A stretch of 64,000 nt of DNA from Gari tellinella (lineage: Eukaryota; Mollusca; Bivalvia; Cardiida; Psammobiidae), in assembly GCA_922989275.2 (NCBI GenBank), contig OV277864.1, forward strand, positions 6,324,001-6,388,000, written 5' to 3'. The position numbers and the translations under genes are program-made. This document shows, piece after piece, positions 1 to 13,200 of this stretch (within the stretch, counting starts at the first letter, position 1; the number at the start of each line of letters is the position of its first letter). A model generated the notes under the pieces. It was not told the origin of the DNA. It ran no database searches and saw only the letters and a list, made by a program, of their open reading frames with translations.

Positions 1-383
1 CGGTCTTTTTTCCGTGAATTAATTTTCGGCTTGGACAGCAGAAATTTGAAATTTCGAAAAAAAGATTTAACTAACGGGATTGGTGTGTTTCTTTATTTCA
101 CAGTGGAACATTCTTTATTCTTTGTCCAAAAAAGTGTGCTAAAACATCGTATTCATATGAAAACACACTGGAGTAAAATCAGACGTCGGTTGACCCGGCG
201 CTGATCAAGTTTCAAACTGTCTGCCACACACACAAATGGTCAGAATTGAATAACACTTTTTGTACATTTTGTTGCCTAGCGTTTGTGTTTCGTTTCGTTA
301 AAACAGGAAGAACAACAATATCTCGACTGTTAAAAGGCGGCTGTTCCGACAAACATGCAATATAAAATACAATGTTCGTATCT

Positions 384-580
384 ACAGTGGAAAATACGTT
401 ATTCTTCTCCGTTTAAACGCAAACGAAACGCAAACACTTTGCAGTAAAATGTAGAAAAAGACAACTTATTGATACTTCTGACTATCTATTTTAATCTGAG
501 TACCAAACAGATTGGAACCTGGTCAGATTACCCGGCGTCTGATCTTGCTTCAAAATGTTTGAAAGAAAATGATAGTTTAA
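384..580. mobile_element. MITE-A, truncated copy
   Basis: Left end CAGTGGAAAATACG, GTTTAAACGCAAACG arm and half of the central hairpin (GATTACCCGGCGTCTGATC). The right end is missing. Similar decayed pieces lie at about 1366-1510 (GGGTTACCCGACATCTGATC hairpin) and 170-230. Confidence 0.6.
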
Positions 581-699
581 GCTTGAACACGTTTAATAAC
601 AACTTCAACACTGTATGCCAATTGCATTTGTATGGGGTTGGTTTAAAATTTAAGGAATGAAGAATCAGTTGACAAGAGGGTGTTTTTTCGTAATTGACG

Positions 700-970
700 T
701 ATTTTTACTTAAACGACCATTTCCTTTGACAATAGTTTGGAGATAGATCAGATGCTGGGTAAGCCTCTGCCTTAAGGCGCATTCTGCTTTACTTTCAGCC
801 TCATTGTAGCTATCGTCTGCAAGAATACGGAGAATATGTCTTATGCTGCATATTCAGTACTGTATAATTGGAACTATTTTCTTAATTGGAGGAATAAATG
901 GGGGGCGTGAAAAGGCGTTTTTATCGAGTAACGACTTAGACTGGAAAAAACAGTGTCTTCTCCACTGTAT
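700..970. mobile_element. TTAA MITE family C remnant, 3' flank of gene A
   Basis: Half-hairpin CCTTAAGGCGCATTCTGCTT TACTTTCAGCC and the GGAGGAATAAAT...AAGGCG end of family C, just past the stop codon. The matching remnant follows gene B at 52190-52420, so the insertion predates the gene duplication. Confidence 0.7.
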
Positions 971-1004
971 GAATAAATGCGAAGACGTTTGATGCAAAAT
1001 TAAA

Positions 1005-1226
1005 TCATGCAGAGTTGGTATGACGAGTTCGGGATGCATTTCTTTCTGCCCGGCGATCACTGTGGCACGGAAGCTTGAATTGGTTTTCTTTGTACCATTG
1101 TTCGCAGTCTTCAATCGTCTGGGGGAGCTCGTATTGGTTTGTTTCCGGAATCCATAACAAAGACACGGCAACTATTGCGCACATGATGGCAAAGATCAGG
1201 CCTGGTGCCCACAGTGCCACCTCAGC
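1005..1226 (-). CDS. Gene A exon 11 (helix 12 and C-terminus)
   Basis: Acceptor GTGTTTAG|GCTGAGG, stop TGA at 1005-1007. It encodes [16 protein letters not shown], then [20 protein letters not shown] (the LPET-like motif) and a basic tail. In the 3' flank a TTAA-family-C repeat remnant begins within about 50 bp of the stop, as in gene B, so the transcript end may use repeat sequence. Confidence 0.93.
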   Translation of the reverse strand, partial: AEVALWAPGLIFAIMCAIVAVSLLWIPETNQYELPQTIEDCEQWYKENQFKLPCHSDRRAERNASRTRHTNSA

Positions 1227-4200
1227 CTAAACACGGTGGTATAAAAGATGTATTGTTAGAAGTTGTGCTGTATCTCTCGAGTAACCGGTGTCAAATGAGT
1301 TGTCCAGATGTCCGCAGCAATGTTCAGTCTCTTGTATAACATATTCCACTCCCGAAGATACGCACTTTACAGTTTGAGAATGCATTATTCTTTCCAATTA
1401 AACGCAAAAGCAACTATTTCTATGGCAACCCGTTTGGAACCAGATTAGACACCGGGTTACCCGACATCTGATCTTGCTCCAAACTGTTTGCCACTCAGAT
1501 AAAACAAATAGTCGTAATTTAACCAAAACTAAAATAATAAAAAAAAAATGAGGCAATTTCTCCATTTTCTTTATTGCATTTGAAGTGAGTGTTATTTTGT
1601 TTTTATTTTGTTTTTTTTAAAAGAAAACGGGAAATAATAGCACGTTCCACGCTTTTTGCAAATGATCCAGTATCACATTTTTAAGCGACACATACATTTT
1701 TAAAGAAAAACCTTTTGAGATTACAAACACAGATGATAAGGACTCAGTGTTACTCTGTGTCTGATTAGGATCCAAACAGTTCTGCAATGCCTATAGTGTC
1801 GTGGTCTGCAGCACAACATTATATTGAACCCTTGTATGATAAAATTTATCGTAAAGTTTTTACCCCATTCACCGCCATACTGTCGTCTGGGTCAATATTG
1901 TTGTCTGCGATATCGTTTCAAATTTAGATTTAAGGCAGTACAGTGGAGAATGTGTTATTCTTTCCCAATAAACGCGTTTACGCTAAAACTATTATTTGCA
2001 GTGCAAACAGTATGGAGACAGATCAGACGCCGGGTAACCCGGCGTCTGATCAGGCTCCAAACTGTTTGCCACCAAGATAAACATGAAATATCAGAATTGT
2101 CCAAAAGTTGTTCTTTGCTACGTTTTAGCGCTTTGCGTTTGCGTACGTTTGCGTTTAAACGGAAAGGAATAACAGATTCTCCACTGTATAACCTACGTGG
2201 CCAAACAAGTCTAAACAGGTGGCAAACAATATTGATCAGGATCAAACATGTCTGCAACTACGCTTTATGACGTCATTGAGAGTGAAAGGGTTAACCCCTT
2301 CAATGTCAAGGTCGAAGAGATTGATATTTGCAAACCGTTTGATTCCTGATCAGCGTACCACTGCGTCTGATCAGTATCCAAACGATTTGAAACCCATATC
2401 AATGTTTCTTACAGTGGAGAAAACGTTATTCTTTCCCGTTTAAACGCAAACGTACGCAAACGCAAAGCACTAAAACGTAGAAAAGTGCAACTTTTGGACA
2501 ATTCTGATAATTCATGTTTATCTTGGTGGCAAACAGTTTGGAGCCTGATCAGACGCCGGGTGACCCGGCGTCTGATCTGGCTCCAAACTGTTTGCACTGC
2601 AAATCATAGTTTTAGCGTAAACGCGTTGATTGGGAAAGAATAACACATTCTCCACTGTAAGTAAAAAAAAAACCGCATAAAACTCAAAATGCTAAAAGCA
2701 AACTAAAACGGTAATCTGACAGCAACCTGTATGTCATAATGGCAGCGATATGATAAAAGCTTACTTACTAAATTTCTTGCGAAGGGTGCCACCATTCCTC
2801 CTATTCTCGCTGCGCAAGACGCCATGCCTAGACCAAGGTTTCTGGAGTGTAAAACAAGTCGGTTTGAGGCATACAGTAAAAACATCTTAACGCGGCTACT
2901 AAAAGAAGGCTAAATTATTGTATGGAAGAAGGCAGGTGACACGTTAAAGGGACTCGCAACCGGAAGGTGTACTTGTCAAAATAAAATAAAATACTCAAAT
3001 AAAAGCAAATTTGTGGCATTATTTGGCTTCTGACATTAAAAATATATGAACAGTCCAACAAAAGTCTCAAGAATCGTCACCGAATCTTAGTTTTTTGGGA
3101 TATTTTCCATCGTTTTTCTATAGCGTTAGTAGACGGTATGGTTGTTGGTGTTGTTTCTCTACACGGGCTCAGACATAAACCCAAGCCGAATAATATACTA
3201 TCAATCGCTACCAGTGAAGTACGTTAATTCGCTTCCATATAGATAGAGAGCGCCAGTAGCCGCGTAGGTAAAGGCGTTTCCTTTTTTTTCAAGTTTGTCT
3301 CCGCATGGAGGGTCACGGGTTCGAATCCAACCAGAGCTTCTTTTTTATTTTTTGAAATGCATTTTTTAACAAAATTTATTATCCTAAACGAAATCTTACC
3401 CATTTATATAAGCATTTGACATATATTTACAAATTACTATTTTTAATGCTAAATCCGGTTGCGAGGCTCTTTAAAGCATGGATATAGTAAAACTAGCTTT
3501 AAGTTTTTCTTTCACCTTGCTTTAAGTAGCAACATTTCCTAATTAGCATTACATGCATTTAGTGATCGTCATAGATGGTGTTTTGCGGTATACAATTTGG
3601 TAGACGTTATGTTTTTCTAATAAACGCGTTTGTGCGAACCCGAATATGGAAAATTCGTTTAAATGAGAAGCAGAAACGTCTGCGATTCAAAAAGATTATT
3701 AGACAATAATGTGATACAGTACATGTAAAACCAATATTACATCCAATCTAAATAAATTTCCCGTGTAAATCAGGTGACAGCTGAATCATTTTCCTTTTGA
3801 ATAAGCATGTGTAATACTCCGCCCACTACATGTATGAACATCTTCCATATTACATGTAAGTACATTTACTGTGGAGAAGTCGTTATTTTTTCCCGTTTAA
3901 ACGCAATAAAATGTGGAAAATGATAACTTAAAAAAGATAATAAAAACAAATAAAATTATTTTAATCTTAGTGGCAAATAGTTGGTAGCCTGATCAGTCGC
4001 AGGGTTACCCAGCTCAAATATATGCATGAGGAACAATAATTCTAGCGTAAACGCGTGGGTTGGGAAAGAATAACGTGTTCTCTACTGTACTACATTCGCT
4101 AAAAACATAAGGATCACACCGCGAGAAAGAGTGCAGTCTCGTGTAAGACGACACATTCAAACATATGTCATTTTTTTCTGCGAAGAGGTTATAGAAAAAA

Positions 4201-7200
4201 AAAGAAAGAAAAGTGGTGTTAACCCATTTATGCCTGGATATTGCAGTGAACTATTCCTGTATACTTGCTGGAAGAGTTCATTGTACAGTGGAGAATCTGT
4301 TATTCTTTCCCAATAAACGCGTTTACGCTTAAACTATGATTTGCAGTGCAAACAGTTTGGAGCCAGATCAGACGCCGGGTAACCCCGCGTCTGATCAGGC
4401 TCCAAACTGTTTGCCACCAAGATAAACAAGAAATATCAGAATTGTCCAAAATATGTTTTTTTCTACGTTTTAGCGCTTTGCGTTTGCGTACGTTTGCGTT
4501 TAAACGGGAAAGAATAACAGATTCTCCACTGTAGATATAGAAGGGTGACCTAAAGACACTGCAGTAGATTTCCGTAAGGAAAAACATATCTCATTTGATG
4601 TAGCAAACAGTGTATACCCTGATGATGCGCATCGTAAGGTGGTTCTCGTCAGGGTGTACACTATTTGCCAATATCCACTTTAGTAGACACTAGGCTTAAA
4701 TGGGTTAAAAATTAAGCAACTCGACTGTACCTCATATTTGTTGGGTAGAGCTCTGGAGTGTACAAGAAAATTGTACTGAACGATCCGGTAATGGCCATTT
4801 TCCCGATTAGTGTGAACACTGTAGACCCCAATAGCATCGCACTGTTTCCACCTGTTTGTAAAGTAAATACAGTCATGCTTCCAACTCAGTTAAATCGAAC
4901 GTTACAGTGGAGAATCTGTTATTCTTTCCCGTTTAAACGCAAACGTACGCAAACGCAAAGCATTAAAACGTAGAAAAGTACAATTTTTGGACAATTCTGA
5001 TAATTCATGTTTATCTTGGTTGGCAAACAGTTTCGAGCCTGATCAGACGCCGGGTTTTCCGGCGTCTGATCTGGCTCCAAACTGTTTGCACTGCAAATAA
5101 TAGTTTTAGCGTAAACGCGTTTATTGGGAAAGAATAACAGATTCTCCACTGTACCTTTTTATACAGTGCTCCCTCTCTACCCAGTGGGAGACAAAAAGTG
5201 TGTGTGTTGTTTGGACGGAGTCGGTATAGGGAGATCAATTGGCTTACATTTGTACACACCGCTTGAATCAAGATCAGACGCCGCGTTACGCGGCGTCTGA
5301 TCTGGATTAAATCTGTTTGTCACTTGTCATTTTTTTCACTGATTTTGTTTTTTGGTCAAAATGTCCATTATGTAACCCGGCGTCTGATCAGGCTCCAACC
5401 TGTTTGCTACTCAGATTAATAATATAGTTAAAATTTATAAAAGTAAATTTCGACAGTTTAGTACATTGCGTTTGCGTTTAAATGGGGAAGAAAAATGTAT
5501 CCTCTACTTTATATTACGCACAAAAAGTACAGCTATCCGTATCTCTAACTGGATGTATAGAAATCTCATCCCTTATAAAGTTTTAGAATGTTCCAATCTA
5601 AAAATAACTCTGACAGGTCAGAAAAAAACACTAATAGAAATACATTAGAGAAGCCGTTATTTATAACCAACAAACGCGTTTATGCTGAAACAGTTATTTC
5701 CATTGCAAACAGTATGGAGCCAGATCAGACGCCGAGTTACCCAGATTATAAGGATGGCATAATTGTCAAAACTTTGTAACTTTCCTTATTTTATTTCGAT
5801 TCGTTGGCGTTTCGTTTGCGTTTAAACAGGAAAGAATAGTGTCTTCTGGATTGTGCGTTTATTTTTCATTTTTGAAGTTTCAAATTATTTAGGTTAGACT
5901 GAAGCGAGCTTGCATGTTAGTATTAGTGTTTTCTTTTGACTTGTCTAAGTTATTTTTAGATTGGAACATTCTAAAACTTTAAAAGGGATGAGTTTTCTCT
6001 ACATCCAATTAGAGATATGGATAGCTGTAATTTCTGTGTGTAATGTACTAGACTAGTCGGATTTCTAGAAACTGTGAATAATAAAAGAGTAGTAGGCATT
6101 TCGTGTTAAAATTTGGCAAACAGTTGTTTTTACATAATTTGGGTGTGCTGAATCCAAAAATGCCGTTTGACAAGCTCTATTTTTAGTATTTAAGGTCAAA
6201 ATGGCGGAAGACAAAATGGCCGCCGAAAACTCTATTTGTAACCCCCTAAACTTGTAAATAAAAATGGAGTAGTAGTCACATCGTGTTAATAGTTGACAAA
6301 CGGTTGATTTTACATAACTTGGGTGTGCTAAATCTAAATATGACATTTGCCAAGCTCTGTAGCTCTTTTTTTAGTATTACAGTTCAAAATGGCGGAAAAC
6401 AAAATGGCCGTCGATTTTTTTTTTGAAAACCCCCCAAACTTGTAAATTATCAAAGAGTAGTAGGCATTTCGTGTTACTAGTTGTCAAACAGTTGTTTTTA
6501 CAAAACCTGGGTGTGCTGAATCTAAATATGCCATTTGCCAAGCTCTGTTTTTAGTATTTAAGGTCAAAATGACGGGAAACAAAATGACCGCCGAAATCTC
6601 TATTTGTAACCCCTAAACTTGTAATAATGGAGTAGTAGGCATTTCGTGTTAATACATGTAGTTGGAAAACAGTTGTTTTTACATAATTTGAGTGTGCTGA
6701 ATCCAAATATGCCATTGGCCAAGCTCTGGTTTTAGTTTTAAAGGTCAAAATGGCGGAAAAGAAAATGGCCGCCAAAAACTCTATTTATAACTTGCTAAAC
6801 TTGTAAATATTAATGGAGTAGTAGGCATTTCATGTTAATAGTTGGCAAACAGTTGTTTTTACATAATTTGGGTGTGCTGAATCCAAATATGCCATTTGCC
6901 AAGCTCTGGTGTTAGTTTCAAAATGGTCAAAATGGCGAAATACAAAATGGCCGCCGAAAACTCTTATTTGCTACCTTCTTAACTTGTATATACATGCACT
7001 AATGGAGTAGTAGGCATTTCGTGTTTAAAGTTGGCAAACAGTTGTTGTTAAATAATTTGGGTGCGTAGAGTTCAACTATTTTATTTGTCAAGCTCTATCT
7101 TTAGTATTTAAGGTCAAAATGACGGAAAAACAAAATGGCCACCAAAAACCCTATTTGTTATCCCCTAAAATTATACTATGTTAGGCACATGGTCAACACG

Positions 7201-10200
7201 ATGATAATTACTTGTATTAGAGGACCAAAAAATACTGTAACATAATGTTGGGAATCTTAATATCATTCTGCCCATCTGCATCTGGGATACAGGTATTTCA
7301 GGTACATGTACAATGTATCAGGTGGACAGAAATATCGATACAAACTATTAATCAGATATACATGTATAGTCACAATTGCAGTAGATAGCAATGCCCTTAA
7401 TATTTGAATTCAAGTGAGAATATACTCTTAACATACTCATGTTATAACATATAGTTTGAGATGGAGTTTCACTAATGTATATATTCCAAGGTATCAGTTG
7501 ATTCATGCAGTTGCCTATGTAAATACGAAAGACTCAAGCAGGAAACGCAACACAAACGCAACACCCACCTCTCAAGCAGAACACACACACAGTCATACCA
7601 TAACAAACACACACACACAAACACACGCACACTCCCATTCCTTCATCTACACACTAAATAGAAAACAACACGCAAGACAAACATAAAGCAAAGTGAATAT
7701 AGGAGCCCGCCTTGGTACGGTCAGCAGCAATCAATAATTAATTATAAATTAACCCTTAACCACCACTGGGGGGTTAAACCTGGGTTTAGGGGCGCCCAAC
7801 CTCACTCTTATCTCCTATATTCACCTATAAAGACGAACAGTGTACATAAAATATAAACCCTGTTCCACAACCTAACAATCAAAAGGACCGCCAGCACAGT
7901 AAGTAAATACATGTAAAACATCTAACAAAAATTCTATGACAAATAAATACGAAAGAAGACTCAAGCAGGAAACGCAACACAAACAATACACCCATCTCTA
8001 AAGCAGAACACACACACAGCCATACCATAACAAACACAACCACACACACACGCAATACCATTCCTTCATCTACACACAGGAAGAGCATTAGTAACACGGG
8101 AAAGAATCAAACATTCAAGCCCGTGTTAAAAATAACCCACTATGGCTACGGTCAAATTGTACTCAAGCGACTAGTCTGTAGTCACGAGTAACTGTAAGGC
8201 ATGGAAGGGTTCAGGTTACGACAGAGAGGGAGTGAAAAAACAAAGCACGAAAAACTCTCCCGGTTAAGGACGGCTTTAGAGATACATCACCATGTAGTGT
8301 TAAGCCCTGTCTGTCGTCGCACAACCAAAGAGGAAAGCATAGTTATCAATTGTAGAATGATCGATAACCTAACGTGAAGTGCGCAGCAATATAGTTGGAT
8401 CATAATCTTTTTTGAGGAAAAATCTAATACGTTTCACAAATAGGTTTTGAAAATGCATATGTCCAAGAATCTTACGAAGTCTGTAAATCACATCACAATA
8501 AAACTCCGGATGTGAAATACCTTGCCGCAGAAAAGACTTTAAGTTACATTTATACTTGTTAATGAGAGGAAGATTTCTATAAAAGAATTTAGAAAATGTT
8601 TTACGAAGTTTATGAAATCTGTACCCCTGCTTAAGAAGCTTTTCAGTAATAGTTTTATTACGAATAAGAAAGTCCTCAACAGAGGTACAGGCCCTAGCAA
8701 AGCGAATTAGTTGTGAAATATAAACCCCGTAAGATGTGGAACGGGGAACATCGCCATCTAGATGAGGATACTTTGTAAGTCTGCTGCGTGTCTCTATTTT
8801 ACCGATAGTGATTTCTTTTCATTATTCCTATGTCTAACATTTATTTTTTCAGATAAGGAAATATACTACATCACAAACTTTTGTTTTCAAATAAAAACAT
8901 GAATCCAACCAAACAGATTATTATTGAATACCGCAACAATCACATACTATTAGTCCATTCTATATGCCCTTATTCGGGATAATGACAGTTTTGCTGAAAT
9001 AACCTGTCCTTTCAGTTTCATTAAGTTTAAAAAGCATAATCACTTTCAAAGAAATATTGTTTAAAGATACAAACTGTTTTAAATACGAGCAGCACAGTAG
9101 AGTCTATTCAAGGTACATATATATGTCTACTTTGTACTCAACTAAACTATTCATGTGCACTTAGTTTCAAGTGCCCATGTGAAAAAAGTGTCAAGCAAAA
9201 ACGAGCAGAATAATGTCATAGTGTTGAGTTACAGCAGTGCTATTTAAATGGTAAGCATTGTTTGTCTGCTCGTCTCAAGATCATCAGAATACCACTGTTA
9301 TTTGCATTTTGCATCTGACTTTAGCCATCGCATTCAATTATACACTTGTAGTTTCAAATGATGCCGGAATCAACTATTTGCCAATAGTGTTTCTTGTGGT
9401 GTAGCATATTTGCAAAACGAACACAATGGAAGCAGCGTATTATCTCAAAAGGGGCAGGGGTTAAGAACTCAGAATGTGCATTATTTGCCAAACGGAAAAG
9501 AAGGAAAAGCTACTAAAGCCAACAGAAAATGCGGTTTTGTCGCGAGTAGATGCTGCTAATTCAAGGCAAAACTTTATAGATCCAAACAATCGAGTCGCTA
9601 TTGACCGAATTTTATCAAGTTCAAGTGCTAGTCATGCCACCTTTACGAGTAAGAGTCATATATCTCAAGACTTGCTGAGGCAGACAAAGACGAAGCAAGC
9701 TGCAGTAACACTGTCGCAAAGCAACAGCAAATAAACGTTTCTAGAACATCTAGTAGTTCTTTTTGGCCTGTCATGAACTGGTAGGCATGAATGTTTTGCC
9801 AGAATACTCATGCAAAAAGCAAGCTGTCATCTATCACAACATTCAAAATGAGCGAACAGATTCTCGAAGCTTCAAAATTTTACTAAACTCTTAGTATCCG
9901 TCTTGCTGGAGTTAATGATCTCATTGCATCAAAGGGAAAAACCATGTTGGGTGTTTCGTAAATTTCAACAGACGCACATCATAGACAAAGTAAGAATCAG
10001 TCAATGACGACATAGCTATACAGTGGCTTGTTTTTTAACTGAAAATGCACATGTACTAGAGCTGTTCGATGTATGGAAGAGATATTGCTCATTAACAGAA
10101 ACTGCGGGTGTAGAAGTTCCTGCTTCTTTTAAAAGCAGAAGAACCTCTTTCAAGGAGACGCAAGTACCACATGTCAAAGAAGATCATGATGTCATAACAA

Positions 10201-13200
10201 TGTCAGGCATTAGCAAACATTGCTTGTACCTTTAAAGTTTGAACCTTCAACAATTTATGGTTTTAGTCACAGATGACACCGAAGAGAATGGGTTTGCAAG
10301 ATCTACGCCCATCGACAAGAACTGCATTATAGGTCCCTGAAAAAATAGAGTCGATTTTACCAGCGACAATACCAGAGGGTAAGAGGGAACCAAAGTCAAC
10401 AACTGAAACAAAAAGGAAATGGTTCTCTGAAACATCGGATAACCTTTTATCAACCCGTTCAATGGAGAGCGATATGGCGTTTTTCATCAACACACAAGAT
10501 GACTCTGATTCAAGAAGAGTTGGCTGGACACGGTGCAATTTAACACTGATAATTAGAAACCGGGAGATAACAAATGTAGGTTATATGCCAATTATATAGA
10601 TTTATACAAGCTCCTGCACATGAATTAGACACGTTAAACATAGTTGTCATGTATTGTAGGCATGTTGCTCTTGCCCTTGGGTTAACAATATGTTGTGTTG
10701 ACATTTGCTGAGGCACTGTTTTGAAAGTTAAAGAGGCTTAAGTGGGCAAAAGCATGAGTATGAAAATCACTTGTTTGTAAATCTTGGTGGTTTTCATACT
10801 TGCCCTCAATTGTCTGAAATCTATAGGGCAACACATGTTATCAAGTGGACTGCTCGATGTATGGACAGAGGGTCACATCCTTGGCTCTAGAGCAGCAGAA
10901 CATGTCTTAGCATGGAAGAACTATGCAAGAGGAATGATGACGCATATACTTACTCCTAAAGCATTATTGAGACTGATGATATCACAATCTCGTTACTCCA
11001 TTCAGGATAAAGACATTGACATGTGCAATTTTACTGTATATTCTATGGTGGTAATCTCGCAAATGGCTACTATCTTCATTTTTGGGTAACATACAAGTAC
11101 ACAGAAGTAATTGAGTACTAACGTGGTTCTTAATTTGAAATCAACATATTTACAATAGTATGATTTGACACAAATCTCATTGAAATAGAAAAAGTCTTTA
11201 CGATTTTATTGCAAAATGCAATTGTTCTAAGGTAGCCATTTTGAAAACTGAACCCCATCTTGACGTACGGGTACAAGAAAGATACAAAGTAATTCCATGG
11301 TAATCAATTTAAATTGTCCATAGTCATAAAGTATTATTTGAAACAAATATCCTTGAAATAGGACAAGTCTCAGCGATTGCAACATTTCTGTAGCGGCCAT
11401 ATTAAGAAAAGACGACCATCTTGAATTTTAAGTGACTCACAGATACAAAGAAGTCATTGAATAATATCATCATTTAAAATTTGAATATTACATAATCAAA
11501 AACTACTATATGACACAAAAACATTAAAAAGAATAATTCTTTGCAATTTTATTGCTAAATGCAATTGTTCTAAGGTAGCCATTTTGAAAACTGAACGCCA
11601 TCTTGACTTACGGGTACAAGAAAGATACAAAGTAATTCCATGGTAATCAATTTAAATTGTCCATAGTCATAAAGTATTATTTGAAACAAATATCCTTGAA
11701 ATAGGACAAGTCTCAGCGATTGCAACATTTCTGTAGCGGCCATATTAAGAAATGACGACCATCTTGAATTTTAACTGACTCACAGATACAAAGAAGTCAT
11801 TGAATAATATCATCATTTAAAATTTGAATATTACATAATCAAAAACTACTATATGACACAAAACATTAAAAAGAATAATTCTTTGCAATTTTATTGCTAA
11901 ATGCAATTATTCTGTATATTCCATGGCGGCCATCTTAAAAAATGGCGGGCATCTTGAATTTTAAGTGGCTGACGGGTTTTTTCAAAAGATCAATCCACCA
12001 GGAGTATGTGTGCCAATTGTTGTGCTTGTTATTCTCTTTAAATTTGCGACTATCTGCTCCATAATTTTCAGAAGTATCAGTAAAGTGTTCACACGTGTTT
12101 GTTAGTAAGTATCTATAGGTGGCCATTTTGATTTCTGCCATTTACCAATTATACGCTGAAGATACCACTAGACAGGCAGCCAAAGTGAGTTTGACACCAA
12201 TTTATTTTCTGGTATGTTAGTTCTTTCTTTAAAAAATGTTTTTTTATTATCATTATCATTTTGCTGCTATATATAACGAAGTGTATATTTGATTTGCTAC
12301 ATTTGGTTTTTCTTCGGCAGCCATTTTGTTTCCGCCATTTTCCTAACCCTTGTGGTTTAGTTCGAAATGAGGTAGAATTACATTCAACTTTGCTGAATTC
12401 TGCCTTTTCAACAGACAATGTTAATATTATACCCATATGTCCGATGTAGTGTACCTTTATTTGACTGGAAATAGCGTTAATGGCGGCCATTTTGTTTGCC
12501 GCCATTTTGACCTTAAATACTAAATTCAGAGCTTGGCAAATGGCATATATGGATTCAGCACACTCAAATTATGTAAAAACAACTGTTTGCCAACTATTTA
12601 CACGAAATTCCTACTACTCTTTGATAATTTACAAGTTTAGGGGGTTACAAATAGAGTTTTCGGCGGCCATTTTGTTTTCCGCCATTCTTACCTTAAATAC
12701 TAAAACATAGAGCTTGTCAAACGGCATATTCGGATTCAGCATACCTTAATTATGTAAAACAACTGTTTGCCAACTTTTAACACGAAATGCCTAGTGAGGT
12801 CAGAATTCTCCAAAATCCGCATAGGCTATACAGTAGAGGATACATTGTTCTTTCCCGTTTAAACTCAAACGCAATGAACTAAACTGAAGAAGATTAATTT
12901 TAGAAATTTTAACTATATTTTTAATCTGAGTAGCAAACAGGTTGGAACCTCATCAGATGCCGGATTACCCGGCGTCTGATCTGGCTCCAACCTGTTTGCA
13001 ATAGAAATAATAGTTTTAGTATATAAATGCGTTTATTGGGAAAGAATAAAATATCAGTAAAATTAATGCAGCGGTCTCGTGCTGCACGAGGATGATACTT
13101 ATCTCAAGGAGAAAGTGTAAGATTAAATATTCGATGCTACCTTGCTTACCTATTTACCATTATTAACTATTCTGTTCTAAACATAACTCGGACAAGTCAG

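Noticed and set aside
1955..2597. Recurring frames such as [22 protein letters not shown] in many places
   Set aside because: Translations of the MITE-A central hairpin. They occur on both strands in every copy and are not genes.
3236..3350. Functional tRNA gene
   Set aside because: A clear B box but no complete cloverleaf; the anticodon arm is replaced by a T-run.
7456..8097. AC-rich frames ([17 protein letters not shown] and its mirror) as small secreted proteins
   Set aside because: They lie in an AC-rich direct repeat that recurs at 44009 and belongs to a retroelement tail.
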